A model generated the notes under the pieces. It saw nothing but the letters and a program-made list of their open reading frames with translations, made no database searches and was not told where the DNA came from. Below are positions 1-7,555 of a DNA stretch of 48,995 nucleotides, one piece after another. This DNA comes from Nocardia wallacei (GTDB taxonomy: Bacteria; Actinomycetota; Actinomycetes; Mycobacteriales; Mycobacteriaceae): the NCBI RefSeq assembly GCF_029868745.1, contig NZ_JARWOP010000295.1, positions 1 to 48,995 of the forward strand. The letters run 5' to 3'. Every line of letters begins with the position of its first letter. Position 1 is the first letter of the stretch. A program made the translations under genes and the position numbers.

Positions 1-60
1 CCCCCTCTTTTTCTACCACACACCCTCCCCCGCCGGGGCGGTGCGCCCCCCCCCCCCCGG
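1..60. other. Low-complexity contig edge
   Basis: The first 60 bases are dominated by C runs, including one of about 14, with no coding content. The opposite end of the window shows the same kind of run in G. This pattern fits low-quality read ends at contig tips rather than biology. Confidence 0.6.
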
Positions 61-81
61 CTTTCGTGACGGTGTGCGACG

Positions 82-417
82 TCAGCTGGCTTTGTTGTAC
101 GCCTCGATGATGTCCGCCTGGACGCGGCCACGGCTGGAGACGTTGTAACCGTTCTTACGGGCCCAGTCGCGGATGGCCGCCGTCTGGCCGCTGTCGTTAC
201 GCGGCCGGGCGGCGATCTTGTTCTTGCCCTTGGGGATTCGCCCCACCTTGCGGGCCGGCTCGATCCACTCTTCGAACACCTTGCGGAGCTTGCCCGCATT
301 GCGGACGGACAGATCGATTTCGTACTCCACGCCGTCGATGCCGAAGCGAACCGTCTCCTCGGCTTTGGATTTGCCGTCGTAGTCGTCCACGAGCTCGACG
401 ATGACCTTCTTTGCCAT
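82..417 (-). CDS. lsr2: Lsr2 nucleoid-associated protein (H-NS-like silencer)
   Basis: This 111-residue protein matches the usual Lsr2 length of about 112. Lsr2 bridges DNA and silences AT-rich, often horizontally acquired genes in actinobacteria. The N-terminal half (about residues 1-60, starting MAKKVIVELVDDYDG) is the dimerisation domain. The C-terminal half has the short winged region that inserts the RGR motif (residues 96-98, in NVSSRGRV) into the AT minor groove. The ATG is preceded by a strong GGAGGGG ribosome-binding site. The gene is monocistronic, and its 3' side runs into the damaged contig end. The family assignment is secure. Confidence 0.97.
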   Translation of the reverse strand: MAKKVIVELVDDYDGKSKAEETVRFGIDGVEYEIDLSVRNAGKLRKVFEEWIEPARKVGRIPKGKNKIAARPRNDSGQTAAIRDWARKNGYNVSSRGRVQADIIEAYNKAS

Positions 418-858
418 ACGGTAACCCCTCCAATGCTCGCAAGAATGTATGTGACGTAACGCTAGCTCGCCGCGAAGATAATTACGAATCCGTTCCCATT
501 TGTGGGACGTAACAGGGATTCGCGGCGCGTCATTCGAAGTGCGGGCCGCGCCGCCGTGACGTGGCCGGTCAGGTCCGAAGCGGTCGAATCGGACGGCGGT
601 GCGGCGGTGCCGCGCCGGTCGGTTCCGTTGTGCGGCCCCGGTTTCCGTACGGGCTTGCGATCCGCGTTCGCGTGAACGGTTCGGATACGGACCGGTAACC
701 GAGGCCGGAATACTTGTGCGCTACCACAGTTCGGTAGCGGGATCTTCGCCGAGAGCGTAGTTTTCACTGCTACAGCCTCGCGCGCGAGTGGTCGTGCACA
801 ACGGCCGCGCGTGGCCGGGACGGCATTGCGAAAATGAGCTTAGGAGTTTGCGGGGATC
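418..858. other. Intergenic region between lsr2 and the EspR-like gene
   Basis: These about 440 bp hold the divergent promoters of lsr2 and the XRE gene. A small AT-rich patch near 475-490 (AAGATAATTACGAATC) stands out against the GC-rich background and could be a site for Lsr2 autoregulation, which is only an inference. I see no coding sequence I would defend here. Confidence 0.4.
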
Positions 859-1272
859 ATGGCGAGTTTTGCGGATCGGTTGAACAAGTTGTTCGCCACT
901 GTTCATCCTCCCGGACGCCCGCCGCTCAGCAATGCCGAGGTTGCGGCCAATCTCGCCGCGGCGGGCCAGCCGGTTTCCAAGCCCTACCTCTCGCAGCTGC
1001 GCTCCGGGCAACGCACGAATCCCTCCGCCGAGACGATCGCGGCGCTGGCGAAGTTCTTCAAGGTGGAGCCGCAGTATTTCACCGACGATGTCTACGCGGC
1101 CCGCGTCGACCACGATCTGGAACTGCTCTCGCAACTACGGGGATACAACTTGCGCAGGCTCTCGAGTCGCGCCTTCGACCTCTCCGCGGAATCCCAGAAT
1201 CTGCTCGCCGTCATGGCCGACAAACTCCGTGCCAGCGAAGGCCTTTCGGAATTCCACACCGATCCGACGTAG
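859..1272 (+). CDS. EspR-like XRE-family DNA-binding protein
   Basis: This 137-residue protein resembles mycobacterial EspR in length and layout. It has an N-terminal helix-turn-helix (about residues 25-67) with recognition segment KPYLSQLRSGQRTNPS, then a helical C-terminal dimerisation region. EspR is an architectural regulator that binds DNA as a dimer of dimers and controls cell-envelope and secretion genes. Pairing with lsr2 on the other strand puts two chromosome-organising proteins side by side. The start follows GGAGTTTGCGGGGATC. The target genes in this organism cannot be read from the sequence. Confidence 0.85.
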   Translation: MASFADRLNKLFATVHPPGRPPLSNAEVAANLAAAGQPVSKPYLSQLRSGQRTNPSAETIAALAKFFKVEPQYFTDDVYAARVDHDLELLSQLRGYNLRRLSSRAFDLSAESQNLLAVMADKLRASEGLSEFHTDPT

Positions 1273-1287
1273 GTAAGGCTAGCCTGA
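1269..1287 (+). promoter_or_regulatory. IdeR/DtxR-like iron box
   Basis: The 19 bp GTAGGTAAGGCTAGCCTGA match the mycobacterial/corynebacterial iron box consensus TTAGGTTAGGCTAACCTAA at 15 positions. A further CCTAA follows, which could form an overlapping second site. The box covers the stop codon of the EspR-like gene and lies 23 bp before the hydrolase start. That is where an iron-dependent repressor would block transcription of the hydrolase. Confidence 0.55.
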
Positions 1288-1310
1288 CCTAACTATGTGA
1301 TACTCGATCC

Positions 1311-2021
1311 ATGGTGTACTTCGACGGGGCCGGTGGCCGGGTTCATTACCGCAGGTGGTCCGCGGAACAGCCGCGGGCGGTGGTGGTCCTGCTGCACGGG
1401 TTGCGGCAGCAGAGCGCCGACTATCATCGCTTCGCCCGAGCGGCGAACGGGCATGGCATCGCGGTTTTCGGCATCGACCATCTGGGCCATGGCCTCAGCG
1501 AGGGGGAGTGGAACGCCCAGGCGCCCGCCGACCATCTCGTCGCGAACGTCCTGCATCTCGTGGGCGTAGCTCGCGCGGCGTATCCCGGCGTGCCGCTGGT
1601 ACTGGCCGGGCATTCACTGGGCGCGGGCACGGCGCTGGTGGCGATGGCCTCCGGCGCCGAAGCCGTCGGCGAGGTGTCGGCGGTGGTGCTGACCGGAACT
1701 CCGCAACAGGTGCTGGACATGGGTGTGGCCCCGCCGCCGGTGCCGACCCTGGCACTGCACGGCACCGAGGATCGGATCGCTCCGATCGAGCCGGTCCGAG
1801 CGTGGGCGGCCGGAACCCGGTGCGTCGTGCGTGAATTCGCCGGCGCCGGGCACGATCTGCTGCACGAGCCGGATCATCGCCTCGTCACGCGCGCGGTGCT
1901 CGACTTCGTGCTCGCCGCCGGGAATGCGTCAGAGGATGAACGACGCCGCCCCGCCGGAATTTCCCTCCGGCTCGGCGAGCAGCTGGCGCAGGCGCGGCCG
2001 GTTCGACTGATCCAGCGCTAA
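1311..2021 (+). CDS. Alpha/beta hydrolase (lysophospholipase/monoacylglycerol lipase-like)
   Basis: This 236-residue serine hydrolase has the oxyanion strand VVVLLHG (25-30), the nucleophile elbow GHSLG (Ser102), an Asp in HGTEDRIAP (Asp154) and His181 in GAGHDLLH, so the triad is complete. The pattern is that of the Hydrolase_4 (monoglyceride lipase) group, and the substrate is not evident. No ribosome-binding site is obvious, so the transcript may be short-leadered. The IdeR-like box just upstream suggests iron control. The last 31 or so residues overlap the convergent gene by 93 bp and look like read-on sequence. Confidence 0.75.
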   Translation: MVYFDGAGGRVHYRRWSAEQPRAVVVLLHGLRQQSADYHRFARAANGHGIAVFGIDHLGHGLSEGEWNAQAPADHLVANVLHLVGVARAAYPGVPLVLAGHSLGAGTALVAMASGAEAVGEVSAVVLTGTPQQVLDMGVAPPPVPTLALHGTEDRIAPIEPVRAWAAGTRCVVREFAGAGHDLLHEPDHRLVTRAVLDFVLAAGNASEDERRRPAGISLRLGEQLAQARPVRLIQR

Positions 2022-2531
2022 TGCCGCCATCCACAGCCAGGCGGTGATGTTGTCGGGGATCCGCCAATCCTCGCGCGGCGCGGAGGGGACGTGGATCCGG
2101 ACCGGCTCCAGATCCTGTAGGTGCCGCGGCACCACGGCCCACCACTGGCGGCCGGTGGCGTCGATGGTGACGGCGGCGATCAGGTCGTCGGCGCCGGGCA
2201 GTTGTTCGGCGGCGGTGTGGATCTGCGCGGGGATGTGCCGGTTCTCGTCGCGGCCGTCCAGCTGGTCCGCGAAGACGATGAACACCAGGCCGAAGCCGAA
2301 CATGTCGGAGCCCAGATTGCGGCGCAACTGCGCGGCGCTGGCATGGATCGGATGCGGGTCGAGTTCGGAGTGGTCCTCGGTCAGCTGGGCCGGCACGAAG
2401 TCGGCGGCGATACTGGCGCCGTCGTAACGGAATCCGCACAGCATCGGCATCATGCCGCCGGGCATCGAGAGCATGAACCGTGAGGTGATCTCCTCCACCG
2501 ATTCGGCGCCCGGGTATCGGATTGTCGTCAT
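1929..2531 (-). CDS. Hypothetical protein, cytoplasmic
   Basis: I do not recognise this family. The protein has about 200 residues with no signal peptide or membrane segment, and it is rich in Trp near the middle (GRQWWAVVPRH) and the C-terminus (ITAWLWMAALAL). I chose the ATG at 2531 (MTTIRYPGAES) because it has a GAAGGAC ribosome-binding site. The frame stays open to 2639, but that extension is low in recognisable structure. The 3' end overlaps the hydrolase tail from the other strand. Confidence 0.6.
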   Translation of the reverse strand: MTTIRYPGAESVEEITSRFMLSMPGGMMPMLCGFRYDGASIAADFVPAQLTEDHSELDPHPIHASAAQLRRNLGSDMFGFGLVFIVFADQLDGRDENRHIPAQIHTAAEQLPGADDLIAAVTIDATGRQWWAVVPRHLQDLEPVRIHVPSAPREDWRIPDNITAWLWMAALALDQSNRPRLRQLLAEPEGNSGGAASFIL

Positions 2532-2649
2532 GCGATCGTGTCCTTCACTGGTCCCCGCTGTCCCGATCCGTGGCCGCGCTGAATCATGCTGTGACAGTAA
2601 CGGCTCGGACCGGAGAGTTTGTTCCGTGTCGAATGTCACGCGACCGCCG

Positions 2650-3783
2650 TCAACGGACGGTGGCGAAGAAGGCGCGGAGGTCGGTGGTGAAGAGGTCCGG
2701 TTGTTCGAAGGCGGCGAAGTGGCCGCCTCGGGGCATCGTGGTCCAATGGGTGATGTTGTAGTTCGGTTCGCACCAGGAGCGCGGGGCGCGGCCGATTTCC
2801 TTGGGGAAAGAGGCTATCCCGGTAGGGATTTCGACTCGCGTGCCGCGGCGGAACGCGGCCGTGCTCTCCCAGTACAGGCGTGCGGAGGAGGCTCCGGTGC
2901 CGGTGATCCAATACAGGGTTACATTGTCGAGGATTTCGTCTCGGGTCAGGGCGTTCTCGGGGTGGCCGTCGCAATCGGTCCACGACCAGAATTTTTCCAC
3001 GATCCAGGCGAGTAGCGCGACCGGTGAGTCGAGCAGGCCGTAGCCGAGGGTCTGCGGGCGGGTGGACTGCTGTTTGGCATATCCGGAATCCCAGCGCCGG
3101 TAGTACTTCAGGGCGGCCAGCGCGTCGCGTTCGGCCTCGGTGGGGTTGCGCAGCGCCGCCTCGGTGGGCGTGGCGATGGGCATATTGGTGTGGATCCCGA
3201 CGCAGTGCCCGACGTTGCGGCCGATCTCCGTCGTGACCGCGGCGCCCCAATCGCCGCCCTGGGCGCCGAATCGGTCGTAGCCGAGCCGGGTCATCAATGT
3301 TTCCCAGGCCGCGGCGATGCGGCTCGCGTCCCACCCGGTGGTCGTCGGTTTCCCGGAGAATCCGTATCCCGGCAGCGATGGGCAGACGACATGAAAGGCG
3401 TCCTCGGCGCGTCCGCCGTGTGCTGTCGGATTGGTCAGGGGCGCAATGATTTTGCCGAATTCGAGGATGGAACCGGGCCAGCCGTGCGTGATGATCAGCG
3501 GGAAGGCGTCGGGGTGCGGTGAGCGCTGGTGGACGAAATGAATGGGCAGTCCGTCGATGTCGGTGACGTATTGGTCGAATTGGTTGAGCGCCGATTCCCG
3601 AGCCCGCCAGTCGTATTCGGTGGCCCAGTAATCGGCGAGTTCCCGGGTATAGGCCAGCGGGATCCCCTGGCTCCAGTCGTCGACGCACTCGGCCTCCGGC
3701 CAGCGGGTGTCGGCCAGGCGTCGGCGCAGGTCGGTCAGCACATCGTCGGGGACGTCGATTCGAAAACGTTCGATATCGGTCAT
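2650..3783 (-). CDS. Epoxide hydrolase, EHN-type alpha/beta hydrolase
   Basis: The protein (377 residues from MTDIERFRID) opens with the about 105-residue epoxide hydrolase N-terminal (EHN) domain, then the alpha/beta core. Visible catalytic features are HGWPGS (100-105, oxyanion hole), nucleophile Asp178 in AQGGDWGA, a lid tyrosine in SARLYWES and His355 in RGGHFAAFEQP. This family opens epoxides to diols through an alkyl-enzyme ester. I preferred the internal ATG at 3783 to the upstream GTG at 3828. The gene diverges from an ArsR regulator across a perfect dyad, which makes it a likely target of that regulator. Confidence 0.9.
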   Translation of the reverse strand: MTDIERFRIDVPDDVLTDLRRRLADTRWPEAECVDDWSQGIPLAYTRELADYWATEYDWRARESALNQFDQYVTDIDGLPIHFVHQRSPHPDAFPLIITHGWPGSILEFGKIIAPLTNPTAHGGRAEDAFHVVCPSLPGYGFSGKPTTTGWDASRIAAAWETLMTRLGYDRFGAQGGDWGAAVTTEIGRNVGHCVGIHTNMPIATPTEAALRNPTEAERDALAALKYYRRWDSGYAKQQSTRPQTLGYGLLDSPVALLAWIVEKFWSWTDCDGHPENALTRDEILDNVTLYWITGTGASSARLYWESTAAFRRGTRVEIPTGIASFPKEIGRAPRSWCEPNYNITHWTTMPRGGHFAAFEQPDLFTTDLRAFFATVR

Positions 3784-3820
3784 GGTCCCATTCTGGGGTC
3801 TCGGCCGGGCTGGACAATCT

Positions 3821-3836
3821 GTAACCACTTGGTTAC
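3821..3836. promoter_or_regulatory. Perfect dyad operator GTAACC-N4-GGTTAC
   Basis: GTAACCACTTGGTTAC is a perfect inverted repeat with 6-bp arms and a 4-bp spacer. It sits between the start codons of the epoxide hydrolase (3783) and the ArsR gene (3846), 10 bp upstream of the latter. The position and symmetry fit autoregulation and control of the hydrolase by the ArsR dimer. Confidence 0.6.
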
Positions 3837-3845
3837 GCTTTCGGT

Positions 3846-4211
3846 GTGGACGAGGTGGCAGGGGCGATCGCGGACCCGGTGCGGCGACGAATCCTGGAAC
3901 TGCTGCGTGAGAACCGGCTGACGGCGGGCGCCATCGCCGAGCACTTCGACATCAGCAGGCCCGCCGTCAGCAGGCACCTGCGGGTGCTGCGGGAGAGCGG
4001 CCTGGTGCACGACGAACTCGTCGGCAGGCAGCGGTACTACCTGCTCGACGCCGCGCCCCTGGCCGAAATCGCCGACTGGATAACGAGTTTCGCGGCGCGG
4101 CCGGGCTGGGCGCAGCACCTCGACGCGCTGGAAACCGAGGTGTACCGCACCCGCCGTGAGCGCCGCGCGACCCGTCCCGCAGCAGAATCGCACAAGGAGG
4201 AGACCGCATGA
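3846..4211 (+). CDS. ArsR-family transcriptional regulator
   Basis: This 121-residue winged-helix protein has the ArsR fold: DPVRRRILELL, then the helix-turn-helix DISRPAVSRHLRVL and the wing LVGRQRYYLLD. No cysteine metal-binding motif is present, which fits the metal-independent ArsR group that accompanies SRPBCC genes. The start is GTG. The stop overlaps the next gene's ATG by 4 bp, so the two are translationally coupled. The dyad at 3821-3836 is the likely operator. Confidence 0.9.
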   Translation: MDEVAGAIADPVRRRILELLRENRLTAGAIAEHFDISRPAVSRHLRVLRESGLVHDELVGRQRYYLLDAAPLAEIADWITSFAARPGWAQHLDALETEVYRTRRERRATRPAAESHKEETA

Positions 4212-4720
4212 CCCCGACACCCACCGGCCGGTTGCTGGCCGCCGAACAGGGCCGCGACCTGGTGCTCACCCGCACCTACCGCGCTCCCATCGATGACGTG
4301 TGGGCCAGCGTCACCGAGTCCGACCGCACGGCCCGATGGTTCGGTCCATGGACCGGCGAGCCCGGTCCGGGTCGGACCATCAAGGTGCAGATGGCTTTCG
4401 AGGAGGAGCAGCCGTGGATGGATATGCACATCGATGTTTGTGATCCGCCGCACCGGCTCGGCGTATCCGCCGTGGACGACTACGGCGCGTGGCGGCTGGA
4501 ACTGGTGCTCAGCGAGGCGGCGGGCGTCACGGAGTTGCGGTTCGTTCATCATCTGCTCACCGAGGACGAGATCGCTCAGGTGAACCACGTGGGGCCCGGG
4601 TGGGAGTACTACCTCGACCTGCTCGGAGCGGCGCGGGACGGCGCGCCACAGCCCGACTTCGCCGACTACTACCCGGGAATGGCCGCGTATTACGAGAATC
4701 TCGTGGCGGGGCAACGCTAG
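4208..4720 (+). CDS. SRPBCC/AHSA1-type ligand-binding protein
   Basis: This 170-residue protein has the AHSA1/START-like pattern: LTRTYRAPIDDVWASVTESD at the front, WFGPW, then beta strands and a final long helix (GWEYYLDLLG). The family binds hydrophobic ligands or acts in stress responses. It is translationally coupled (ATGA) to the ArsR gene. A second locus at 9117-9950 has the same two domains fused in one protein. The function is unproven. Confidence 0.85.
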   Translation: MTPTPTGRLLAAEQGRDLVLTRTYRAPIDDVWASVTESDRTARWFGPWTGEPGPGRTIKVQMAFEEEQPWMDMHIDVCDPPHRLGVSAVDDYGAWRLELVLSEAAGVTELRFVHHLLTEDEIAQVNHVGPGWEYYLDLLGAARDGAPQPDFADYYPGMAAYYENLVAGQR

Positions 4721-4783
4721 GCTTCACTGGGAAGCGTTGGTATGCAGGGCGTTTCCCGTCGGACGCCGGGCGGGAATGCTGCG

Positions 4784-5398
4784 CTACCTTACCGCCGACG
4801 AGTCCCGATCGGCCCAGGCTCCGGGGAGTGTCCGGACCGATACGTCCGCGATCTCGAGCAGTCGCGGACGGGGGGTTCCCAAGCGGCTCAGATGGATCAG
4901 GCCCTGCGCCACCACCACGATATTGGCGCTGTGTGCCGCGAGATCGGGCTCCGGCAGGTCGCGGCGGGCGCTGCGGCGCAGCCGTTCGGCGACACCCTGC
5001 TCCATAGCCGCGGTGGTCCGGGCGCCGATCCCGACCACTTCGGGGATGCGGTTGCCGAGTTGGGCGATGCTGTTGAGCATCAGGCAGCCGCGCCGATCCG
5101 GTTGTGCCGCACAGTCGTCGACGATCGCGGCGAGCAGCGCGCGCACCGCGTCGCGGGCGGAACCGGGCGCGGACGCGACGACGTCGCGCACGAACCGGGC
5201 GCGGTGCTGGCAATAGCGTTCGAACGCCGCGAGGAACAGGCCCCGTTTGTTGCCGTACGCGGCGTAGATGCTGCCGTTGCCGACACCGGCGGCCCGCGAC
5301 ACGTCGTCCACCGAGGTGTCGTCGAACCCTCGGGTCCAGAACAGGTCGGTCGCGGCATCGAGCAGGCTCGATTCATCGAACTGTCGTGGCCGTCCCAT
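4784..5398 (-). CDS. TetR-family transcriptional regulator
   Basis: The protein (204 residues from MGRPRQFDESSL) has a typical TetR N-terminus: LLDAATDLFWTRGFDDTSVDDV, a helix-turn-helix with AAGVGNGSIYAAYGNKRGLF, and a C-terminal ligand-binding and dimerisation region with the TetR_C motif RRGCLMLNS. I used the ATG at 5398 rather than the upstream in-frame start. The gene diverges from a GlxA/AraC regulator, and a perfect 22-bp palindrome lies between them. Confidence 0.9.
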   Translation of the reverse strand: MGRPRQFDESSLLDAATDLFWTRGFDDTSVDDVSRAAGVGNGSIYAAYGNKRGLFLAAFERYCQHRARFVRDVVASAPGSARDAVRALLAAIVDDCAAQPDRRGCLMLNSIAQLGNRIPEVVGIGARTTAAMEQGVAERLRRSARRDLPEPDLAAHSANIVVVAQGLIHLSRLGTPRPRLLEIADVSVRTLPGAWADRDSSAVR

Positions 5399-5442
5399 GC
5401 GCTCACCGTAGCAATCCGATGCGAGACGGCACACATTACTTG

Positions 5443-5464
5443 TTCTGGAGGCGCGCCTCCAGAA
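5443..5464. promoter_or_regulatory. Perfect 22-bp palindrome, likely TetR operator
   Basis: TTCTGGAGGCG is followed directly by its exact reverse complement. It lies 44 bp upstream of the TetR start and 11 bp upstream of the preferred GlxA start. It also overlaps an alternative ATG at 5464. The position suits repression of both divergent genes by the TetR protein. Confidence 0.65.
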
Positions 5465-5475
5465 TGATGGTGGTC

Positions 5476-6483
5476 ATGTCAACCGACTCGCCCCGCCGCC
5501 GCGTAGGCATCCTGGTCTTCGACGGCGTGAAGATGTTCGACTTCGCGGGTCCGGCGGAGGTGTTCATCGAGGCGAATCAGGCCGCCCCGGGTTATGAGGT
5601 GGTACTGATCTCGGCGGACGGGGCGAGCGTGCAGACCTCGATCGGCGCCCGGATCGAGGTGAGCGGCGCCGCCACCGAGGCCGGACGGTTCGACACCATC
5701 GTCATCCCGGGCAGCGAACTGCCGCCGGCCAAGTTCCTGACGCCCGAGGTGCTGGCGGCGGCGCGGCATCTCTCGTGGAACACGCGCCGGCTCGCCTCCG
5801 TGTGCAGCGGCGCCTTCGTGCTCGCCGAACTCGGTCTGCTCGACGGCCGGCGCGCCACCACGCACTGGAAGTTCGCGGCCGATCTCGAGCGGCGGTATCC
5901 CGCCGTGGCGGTGGAACCCGATGCGATCTTCGTCCGGGACGGCAACCTGTACAGCTCGGCCGGCGTCGCGGCCGGAGTGGACCTGGCCCTGGCGCTGGTG
6001 GAGGAGGATTTCGGCGCCGATGTCGCGCGGCGGGTCGCGCAGCTGATGGTGGTGTACATGCAGCGCGGCGGTGGGCAGTCGCAGTTCTCGGCGTCGCTGA
6101 CCGGGCCGGTGCCGCGCAGTCCGCTCGTTCGTAAGGTTGTCGACCTGATCTGTGCCGATCCGGCGTTCCCGCACACGGTGCAGACCTTGGCCGCGCACGC
6201 CCAGGTCAGCGTCCGGCATCTGACCCGCTTGTTCCGCACCGAGCTGGAGCATTCGCCCGCGGAGTACGTGGCCTTCATCCGGTTCGGCGTCGCCCGCGAC
6301 ATGCTGCACGCCGGACGCAGCGTGACCGATGCGGCGATGATCGCCGGTTACGGTAACAGCGAGGCGTTGCGGCGGGCGTTCATGACCCGGCTCGGTATCT
6401 CGCCGCGCAAGTACCAGCAGCGGTTCCGGTCGACCGGATCGGCGTCCGGGATCGGCACGCCGGTCGCGGCCGCGGTGTCCTGA
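5476..6483 (+). CDS. GlxA-type regulator: DJ-1/PfpI domain plus AraC helix-turn-helix
   Basis: The protein has about 335 residues. The N-terminal half is a DJ-1/PfpI class I amidotransferase-like domain: RRVGILVFDGVKMFDFAGPAE, then the cysteine elbow LASVCSGAFVLAE and ATTHWKF. The C-terminal third is an AraC DNA-binding domain (VSVRHLTRLFRTE and GYGNSEALRRAFMTRLGISPRKY). The start codon is uncertain between 5464, 5467 and 5476. I prefer 5476 because the palindromic operator overlaps the first. The downstream esterase on the same strand may be a target. Confidence 0.9.
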   Translation: MSTDSPRRRVGILVFDGVKMFDFAGPAEVFIEANQAAPGYEVVLISADGASVQTSIGARIEVSGAATEAGRFDTIVIPGSELPPAKFLTPEVLAAARHLSWNTRRLASVCSGAFVLAELGLLDGRRATTHWKFAADLERRYPAVAVEPDAIFVRDGNLYSSAGVAAGVDLALALVEEDFGADVARRVAQLMVVYMQRGGGQSQFSASLTGPVPRSPLVRKVVDLICADPAFPHTVQTLAAHAQVSVRHLTRLFRTELEHSPAEYVAFIRFGVARDMLHAGRSVTDAAMIAGYGNSEALRRAFMTRLGISPRKYQQRFRSTGSASGIGTPVAAAVS

Positions 6484-6573
6484 ACGGGTGCTTTCACGTC
6501 CCGTGGGGAGGGGCGCGGGGCCGATGCCCCGGCGCAGACTCGGTGTTGTCCCGATGACCGAAAGGAAACGACG

Positions 6574-7539
6574 ATGACAGGTAACCCGCTGGGAATCTCG
6601 CTGGAGCAGGCGGCGCAGGAGTTCGTCGACGCGACCTCGGAGCCCCCGTTCCTCTACCAGCTGCCGCCGGAAGAGGGCCGCAAGGCCGTGGATTCGGTGC
6701 AGGACACACCGATTTTCAAGCCCGACGTCGATGAGGAGTGGGTCACTGTCGAGGGCGGTCCCACCGGCTCGGTGCGGGCCCGGATCGTGCGACCACGGGG
6801 TGCCACCGAAACTCTGCCCGTGATCCTCTACACCCATGGCGCCGGTTGGGTTTTCGGCGACGCGCACACCCACGACCGGCTGGTGCGCGACCTCGCCGTC
6901 GGTGTGCACGCGGCCGTCGTGTTCCCCGAGTACGACCGCTCGCCCGACGTCCGCTACCCGGTGGCCAACGAGCAGTCCTACCGCGTCGCCCAGTGGGTCA
7001 CCACGCACGGCGCCGGCAAGCAGCTCGACCCGGCCCGGCTCGCGGTCGCGGGCGATTCGGTCGGCGGCAATATGGCCATCGCGCTCACTCTCATGGCCAA
7101 GGAGCGTGGTGACGTCACGTTCCGCTGGCAGGTGCTCTTCTATCCGGTCACCGACGCCGGCTTCGACACCGCCTCCTACCACGAGTTCGCGACCGGGTAC
7201 TTCCTGACTCGCGAAGGGATGCAATGGTTCTGGGACCAGTACACCCCCAGTGCGGCGGATCGCGCGCAGATCACCGCATCGCCGTTGCGCGCCACCACCG
7301 AGCAGCTGGCCGGGTTGCCGCCGGCGGTCGTGATCACCGCCGAGGCCGATGTGCTGCGCGACGAGGGTGAGGCGTTCGCGGGCAAGCTCCGCGCCGCGGG
7401 CGTCCCGGTGACGCAGACCCGCTACGGCGGCATCATCCACGACTTCGTCATGGTCAACTCGATGCACGACACCCAGGCCGCCAAAGCCGCTGTGGCGCAA
7501 GCCGTTGCGGCATTGCGGGCCGCCTTGTACGCGGAGTAG
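6574..7539 (+). CDS. Alpha/beta hydrolase fold-3 esterase (HSL family)
   Basis: This 321-residue protein has the hormone-sensitive-lipase signature. HGAGW (88-92, a variant of HGGGW) forms the oxyanion hole, the nucleophile Ser162 is in GDSVGG, an Asp lies in EADVLRDEG, and the His lies in IIHDFVM. Such enzymes cleave acetyl or short acyl esters. The ATG follows AAAGGAAA. The gene lies 90 bp after the GlxA-type regulator in the same direction, so a shared role is plausible. The substrate is unknown. Confidence 0.9.
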   Translation: MTGNPLGISLEQAAQEFVDATSEPPFLYQLPPEEGRKAVDSVQDTPIFKPDVDEEWVTVEGGPTGSVRARIVRPRGATETLPVILYTHGAGWVFGDAHTHDRLVRDLAVGVHAAVVFPEYDRSPDVRYPVANEQSYRVAQWVTTHGAGKQLDPARLAVAGDSVGGNMAIALTLMAKERGDVTFRWQVLFYPVTDAGFDTASYHEFATGYFLTREGMQWFWDQYTPSAADRAQITASPLRATTEQLAGLPPAVVITAEADVLRDEGEAFAGKLRAAGVPVTQTRYGGIIHDFVMVNSMHDTQAAKAAVAQAVAALRAALYAE

Positions 7540-7555
7540 CTCGCCCCGGGCCCGG

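Noticed and set aside
1..60. C-rich tract as a possible G-quadruplex or biological repeat
   Set aside because: It is at the very edge and mirrored by G runs at the other end, so a sequencing artefact is the simpler explanation.
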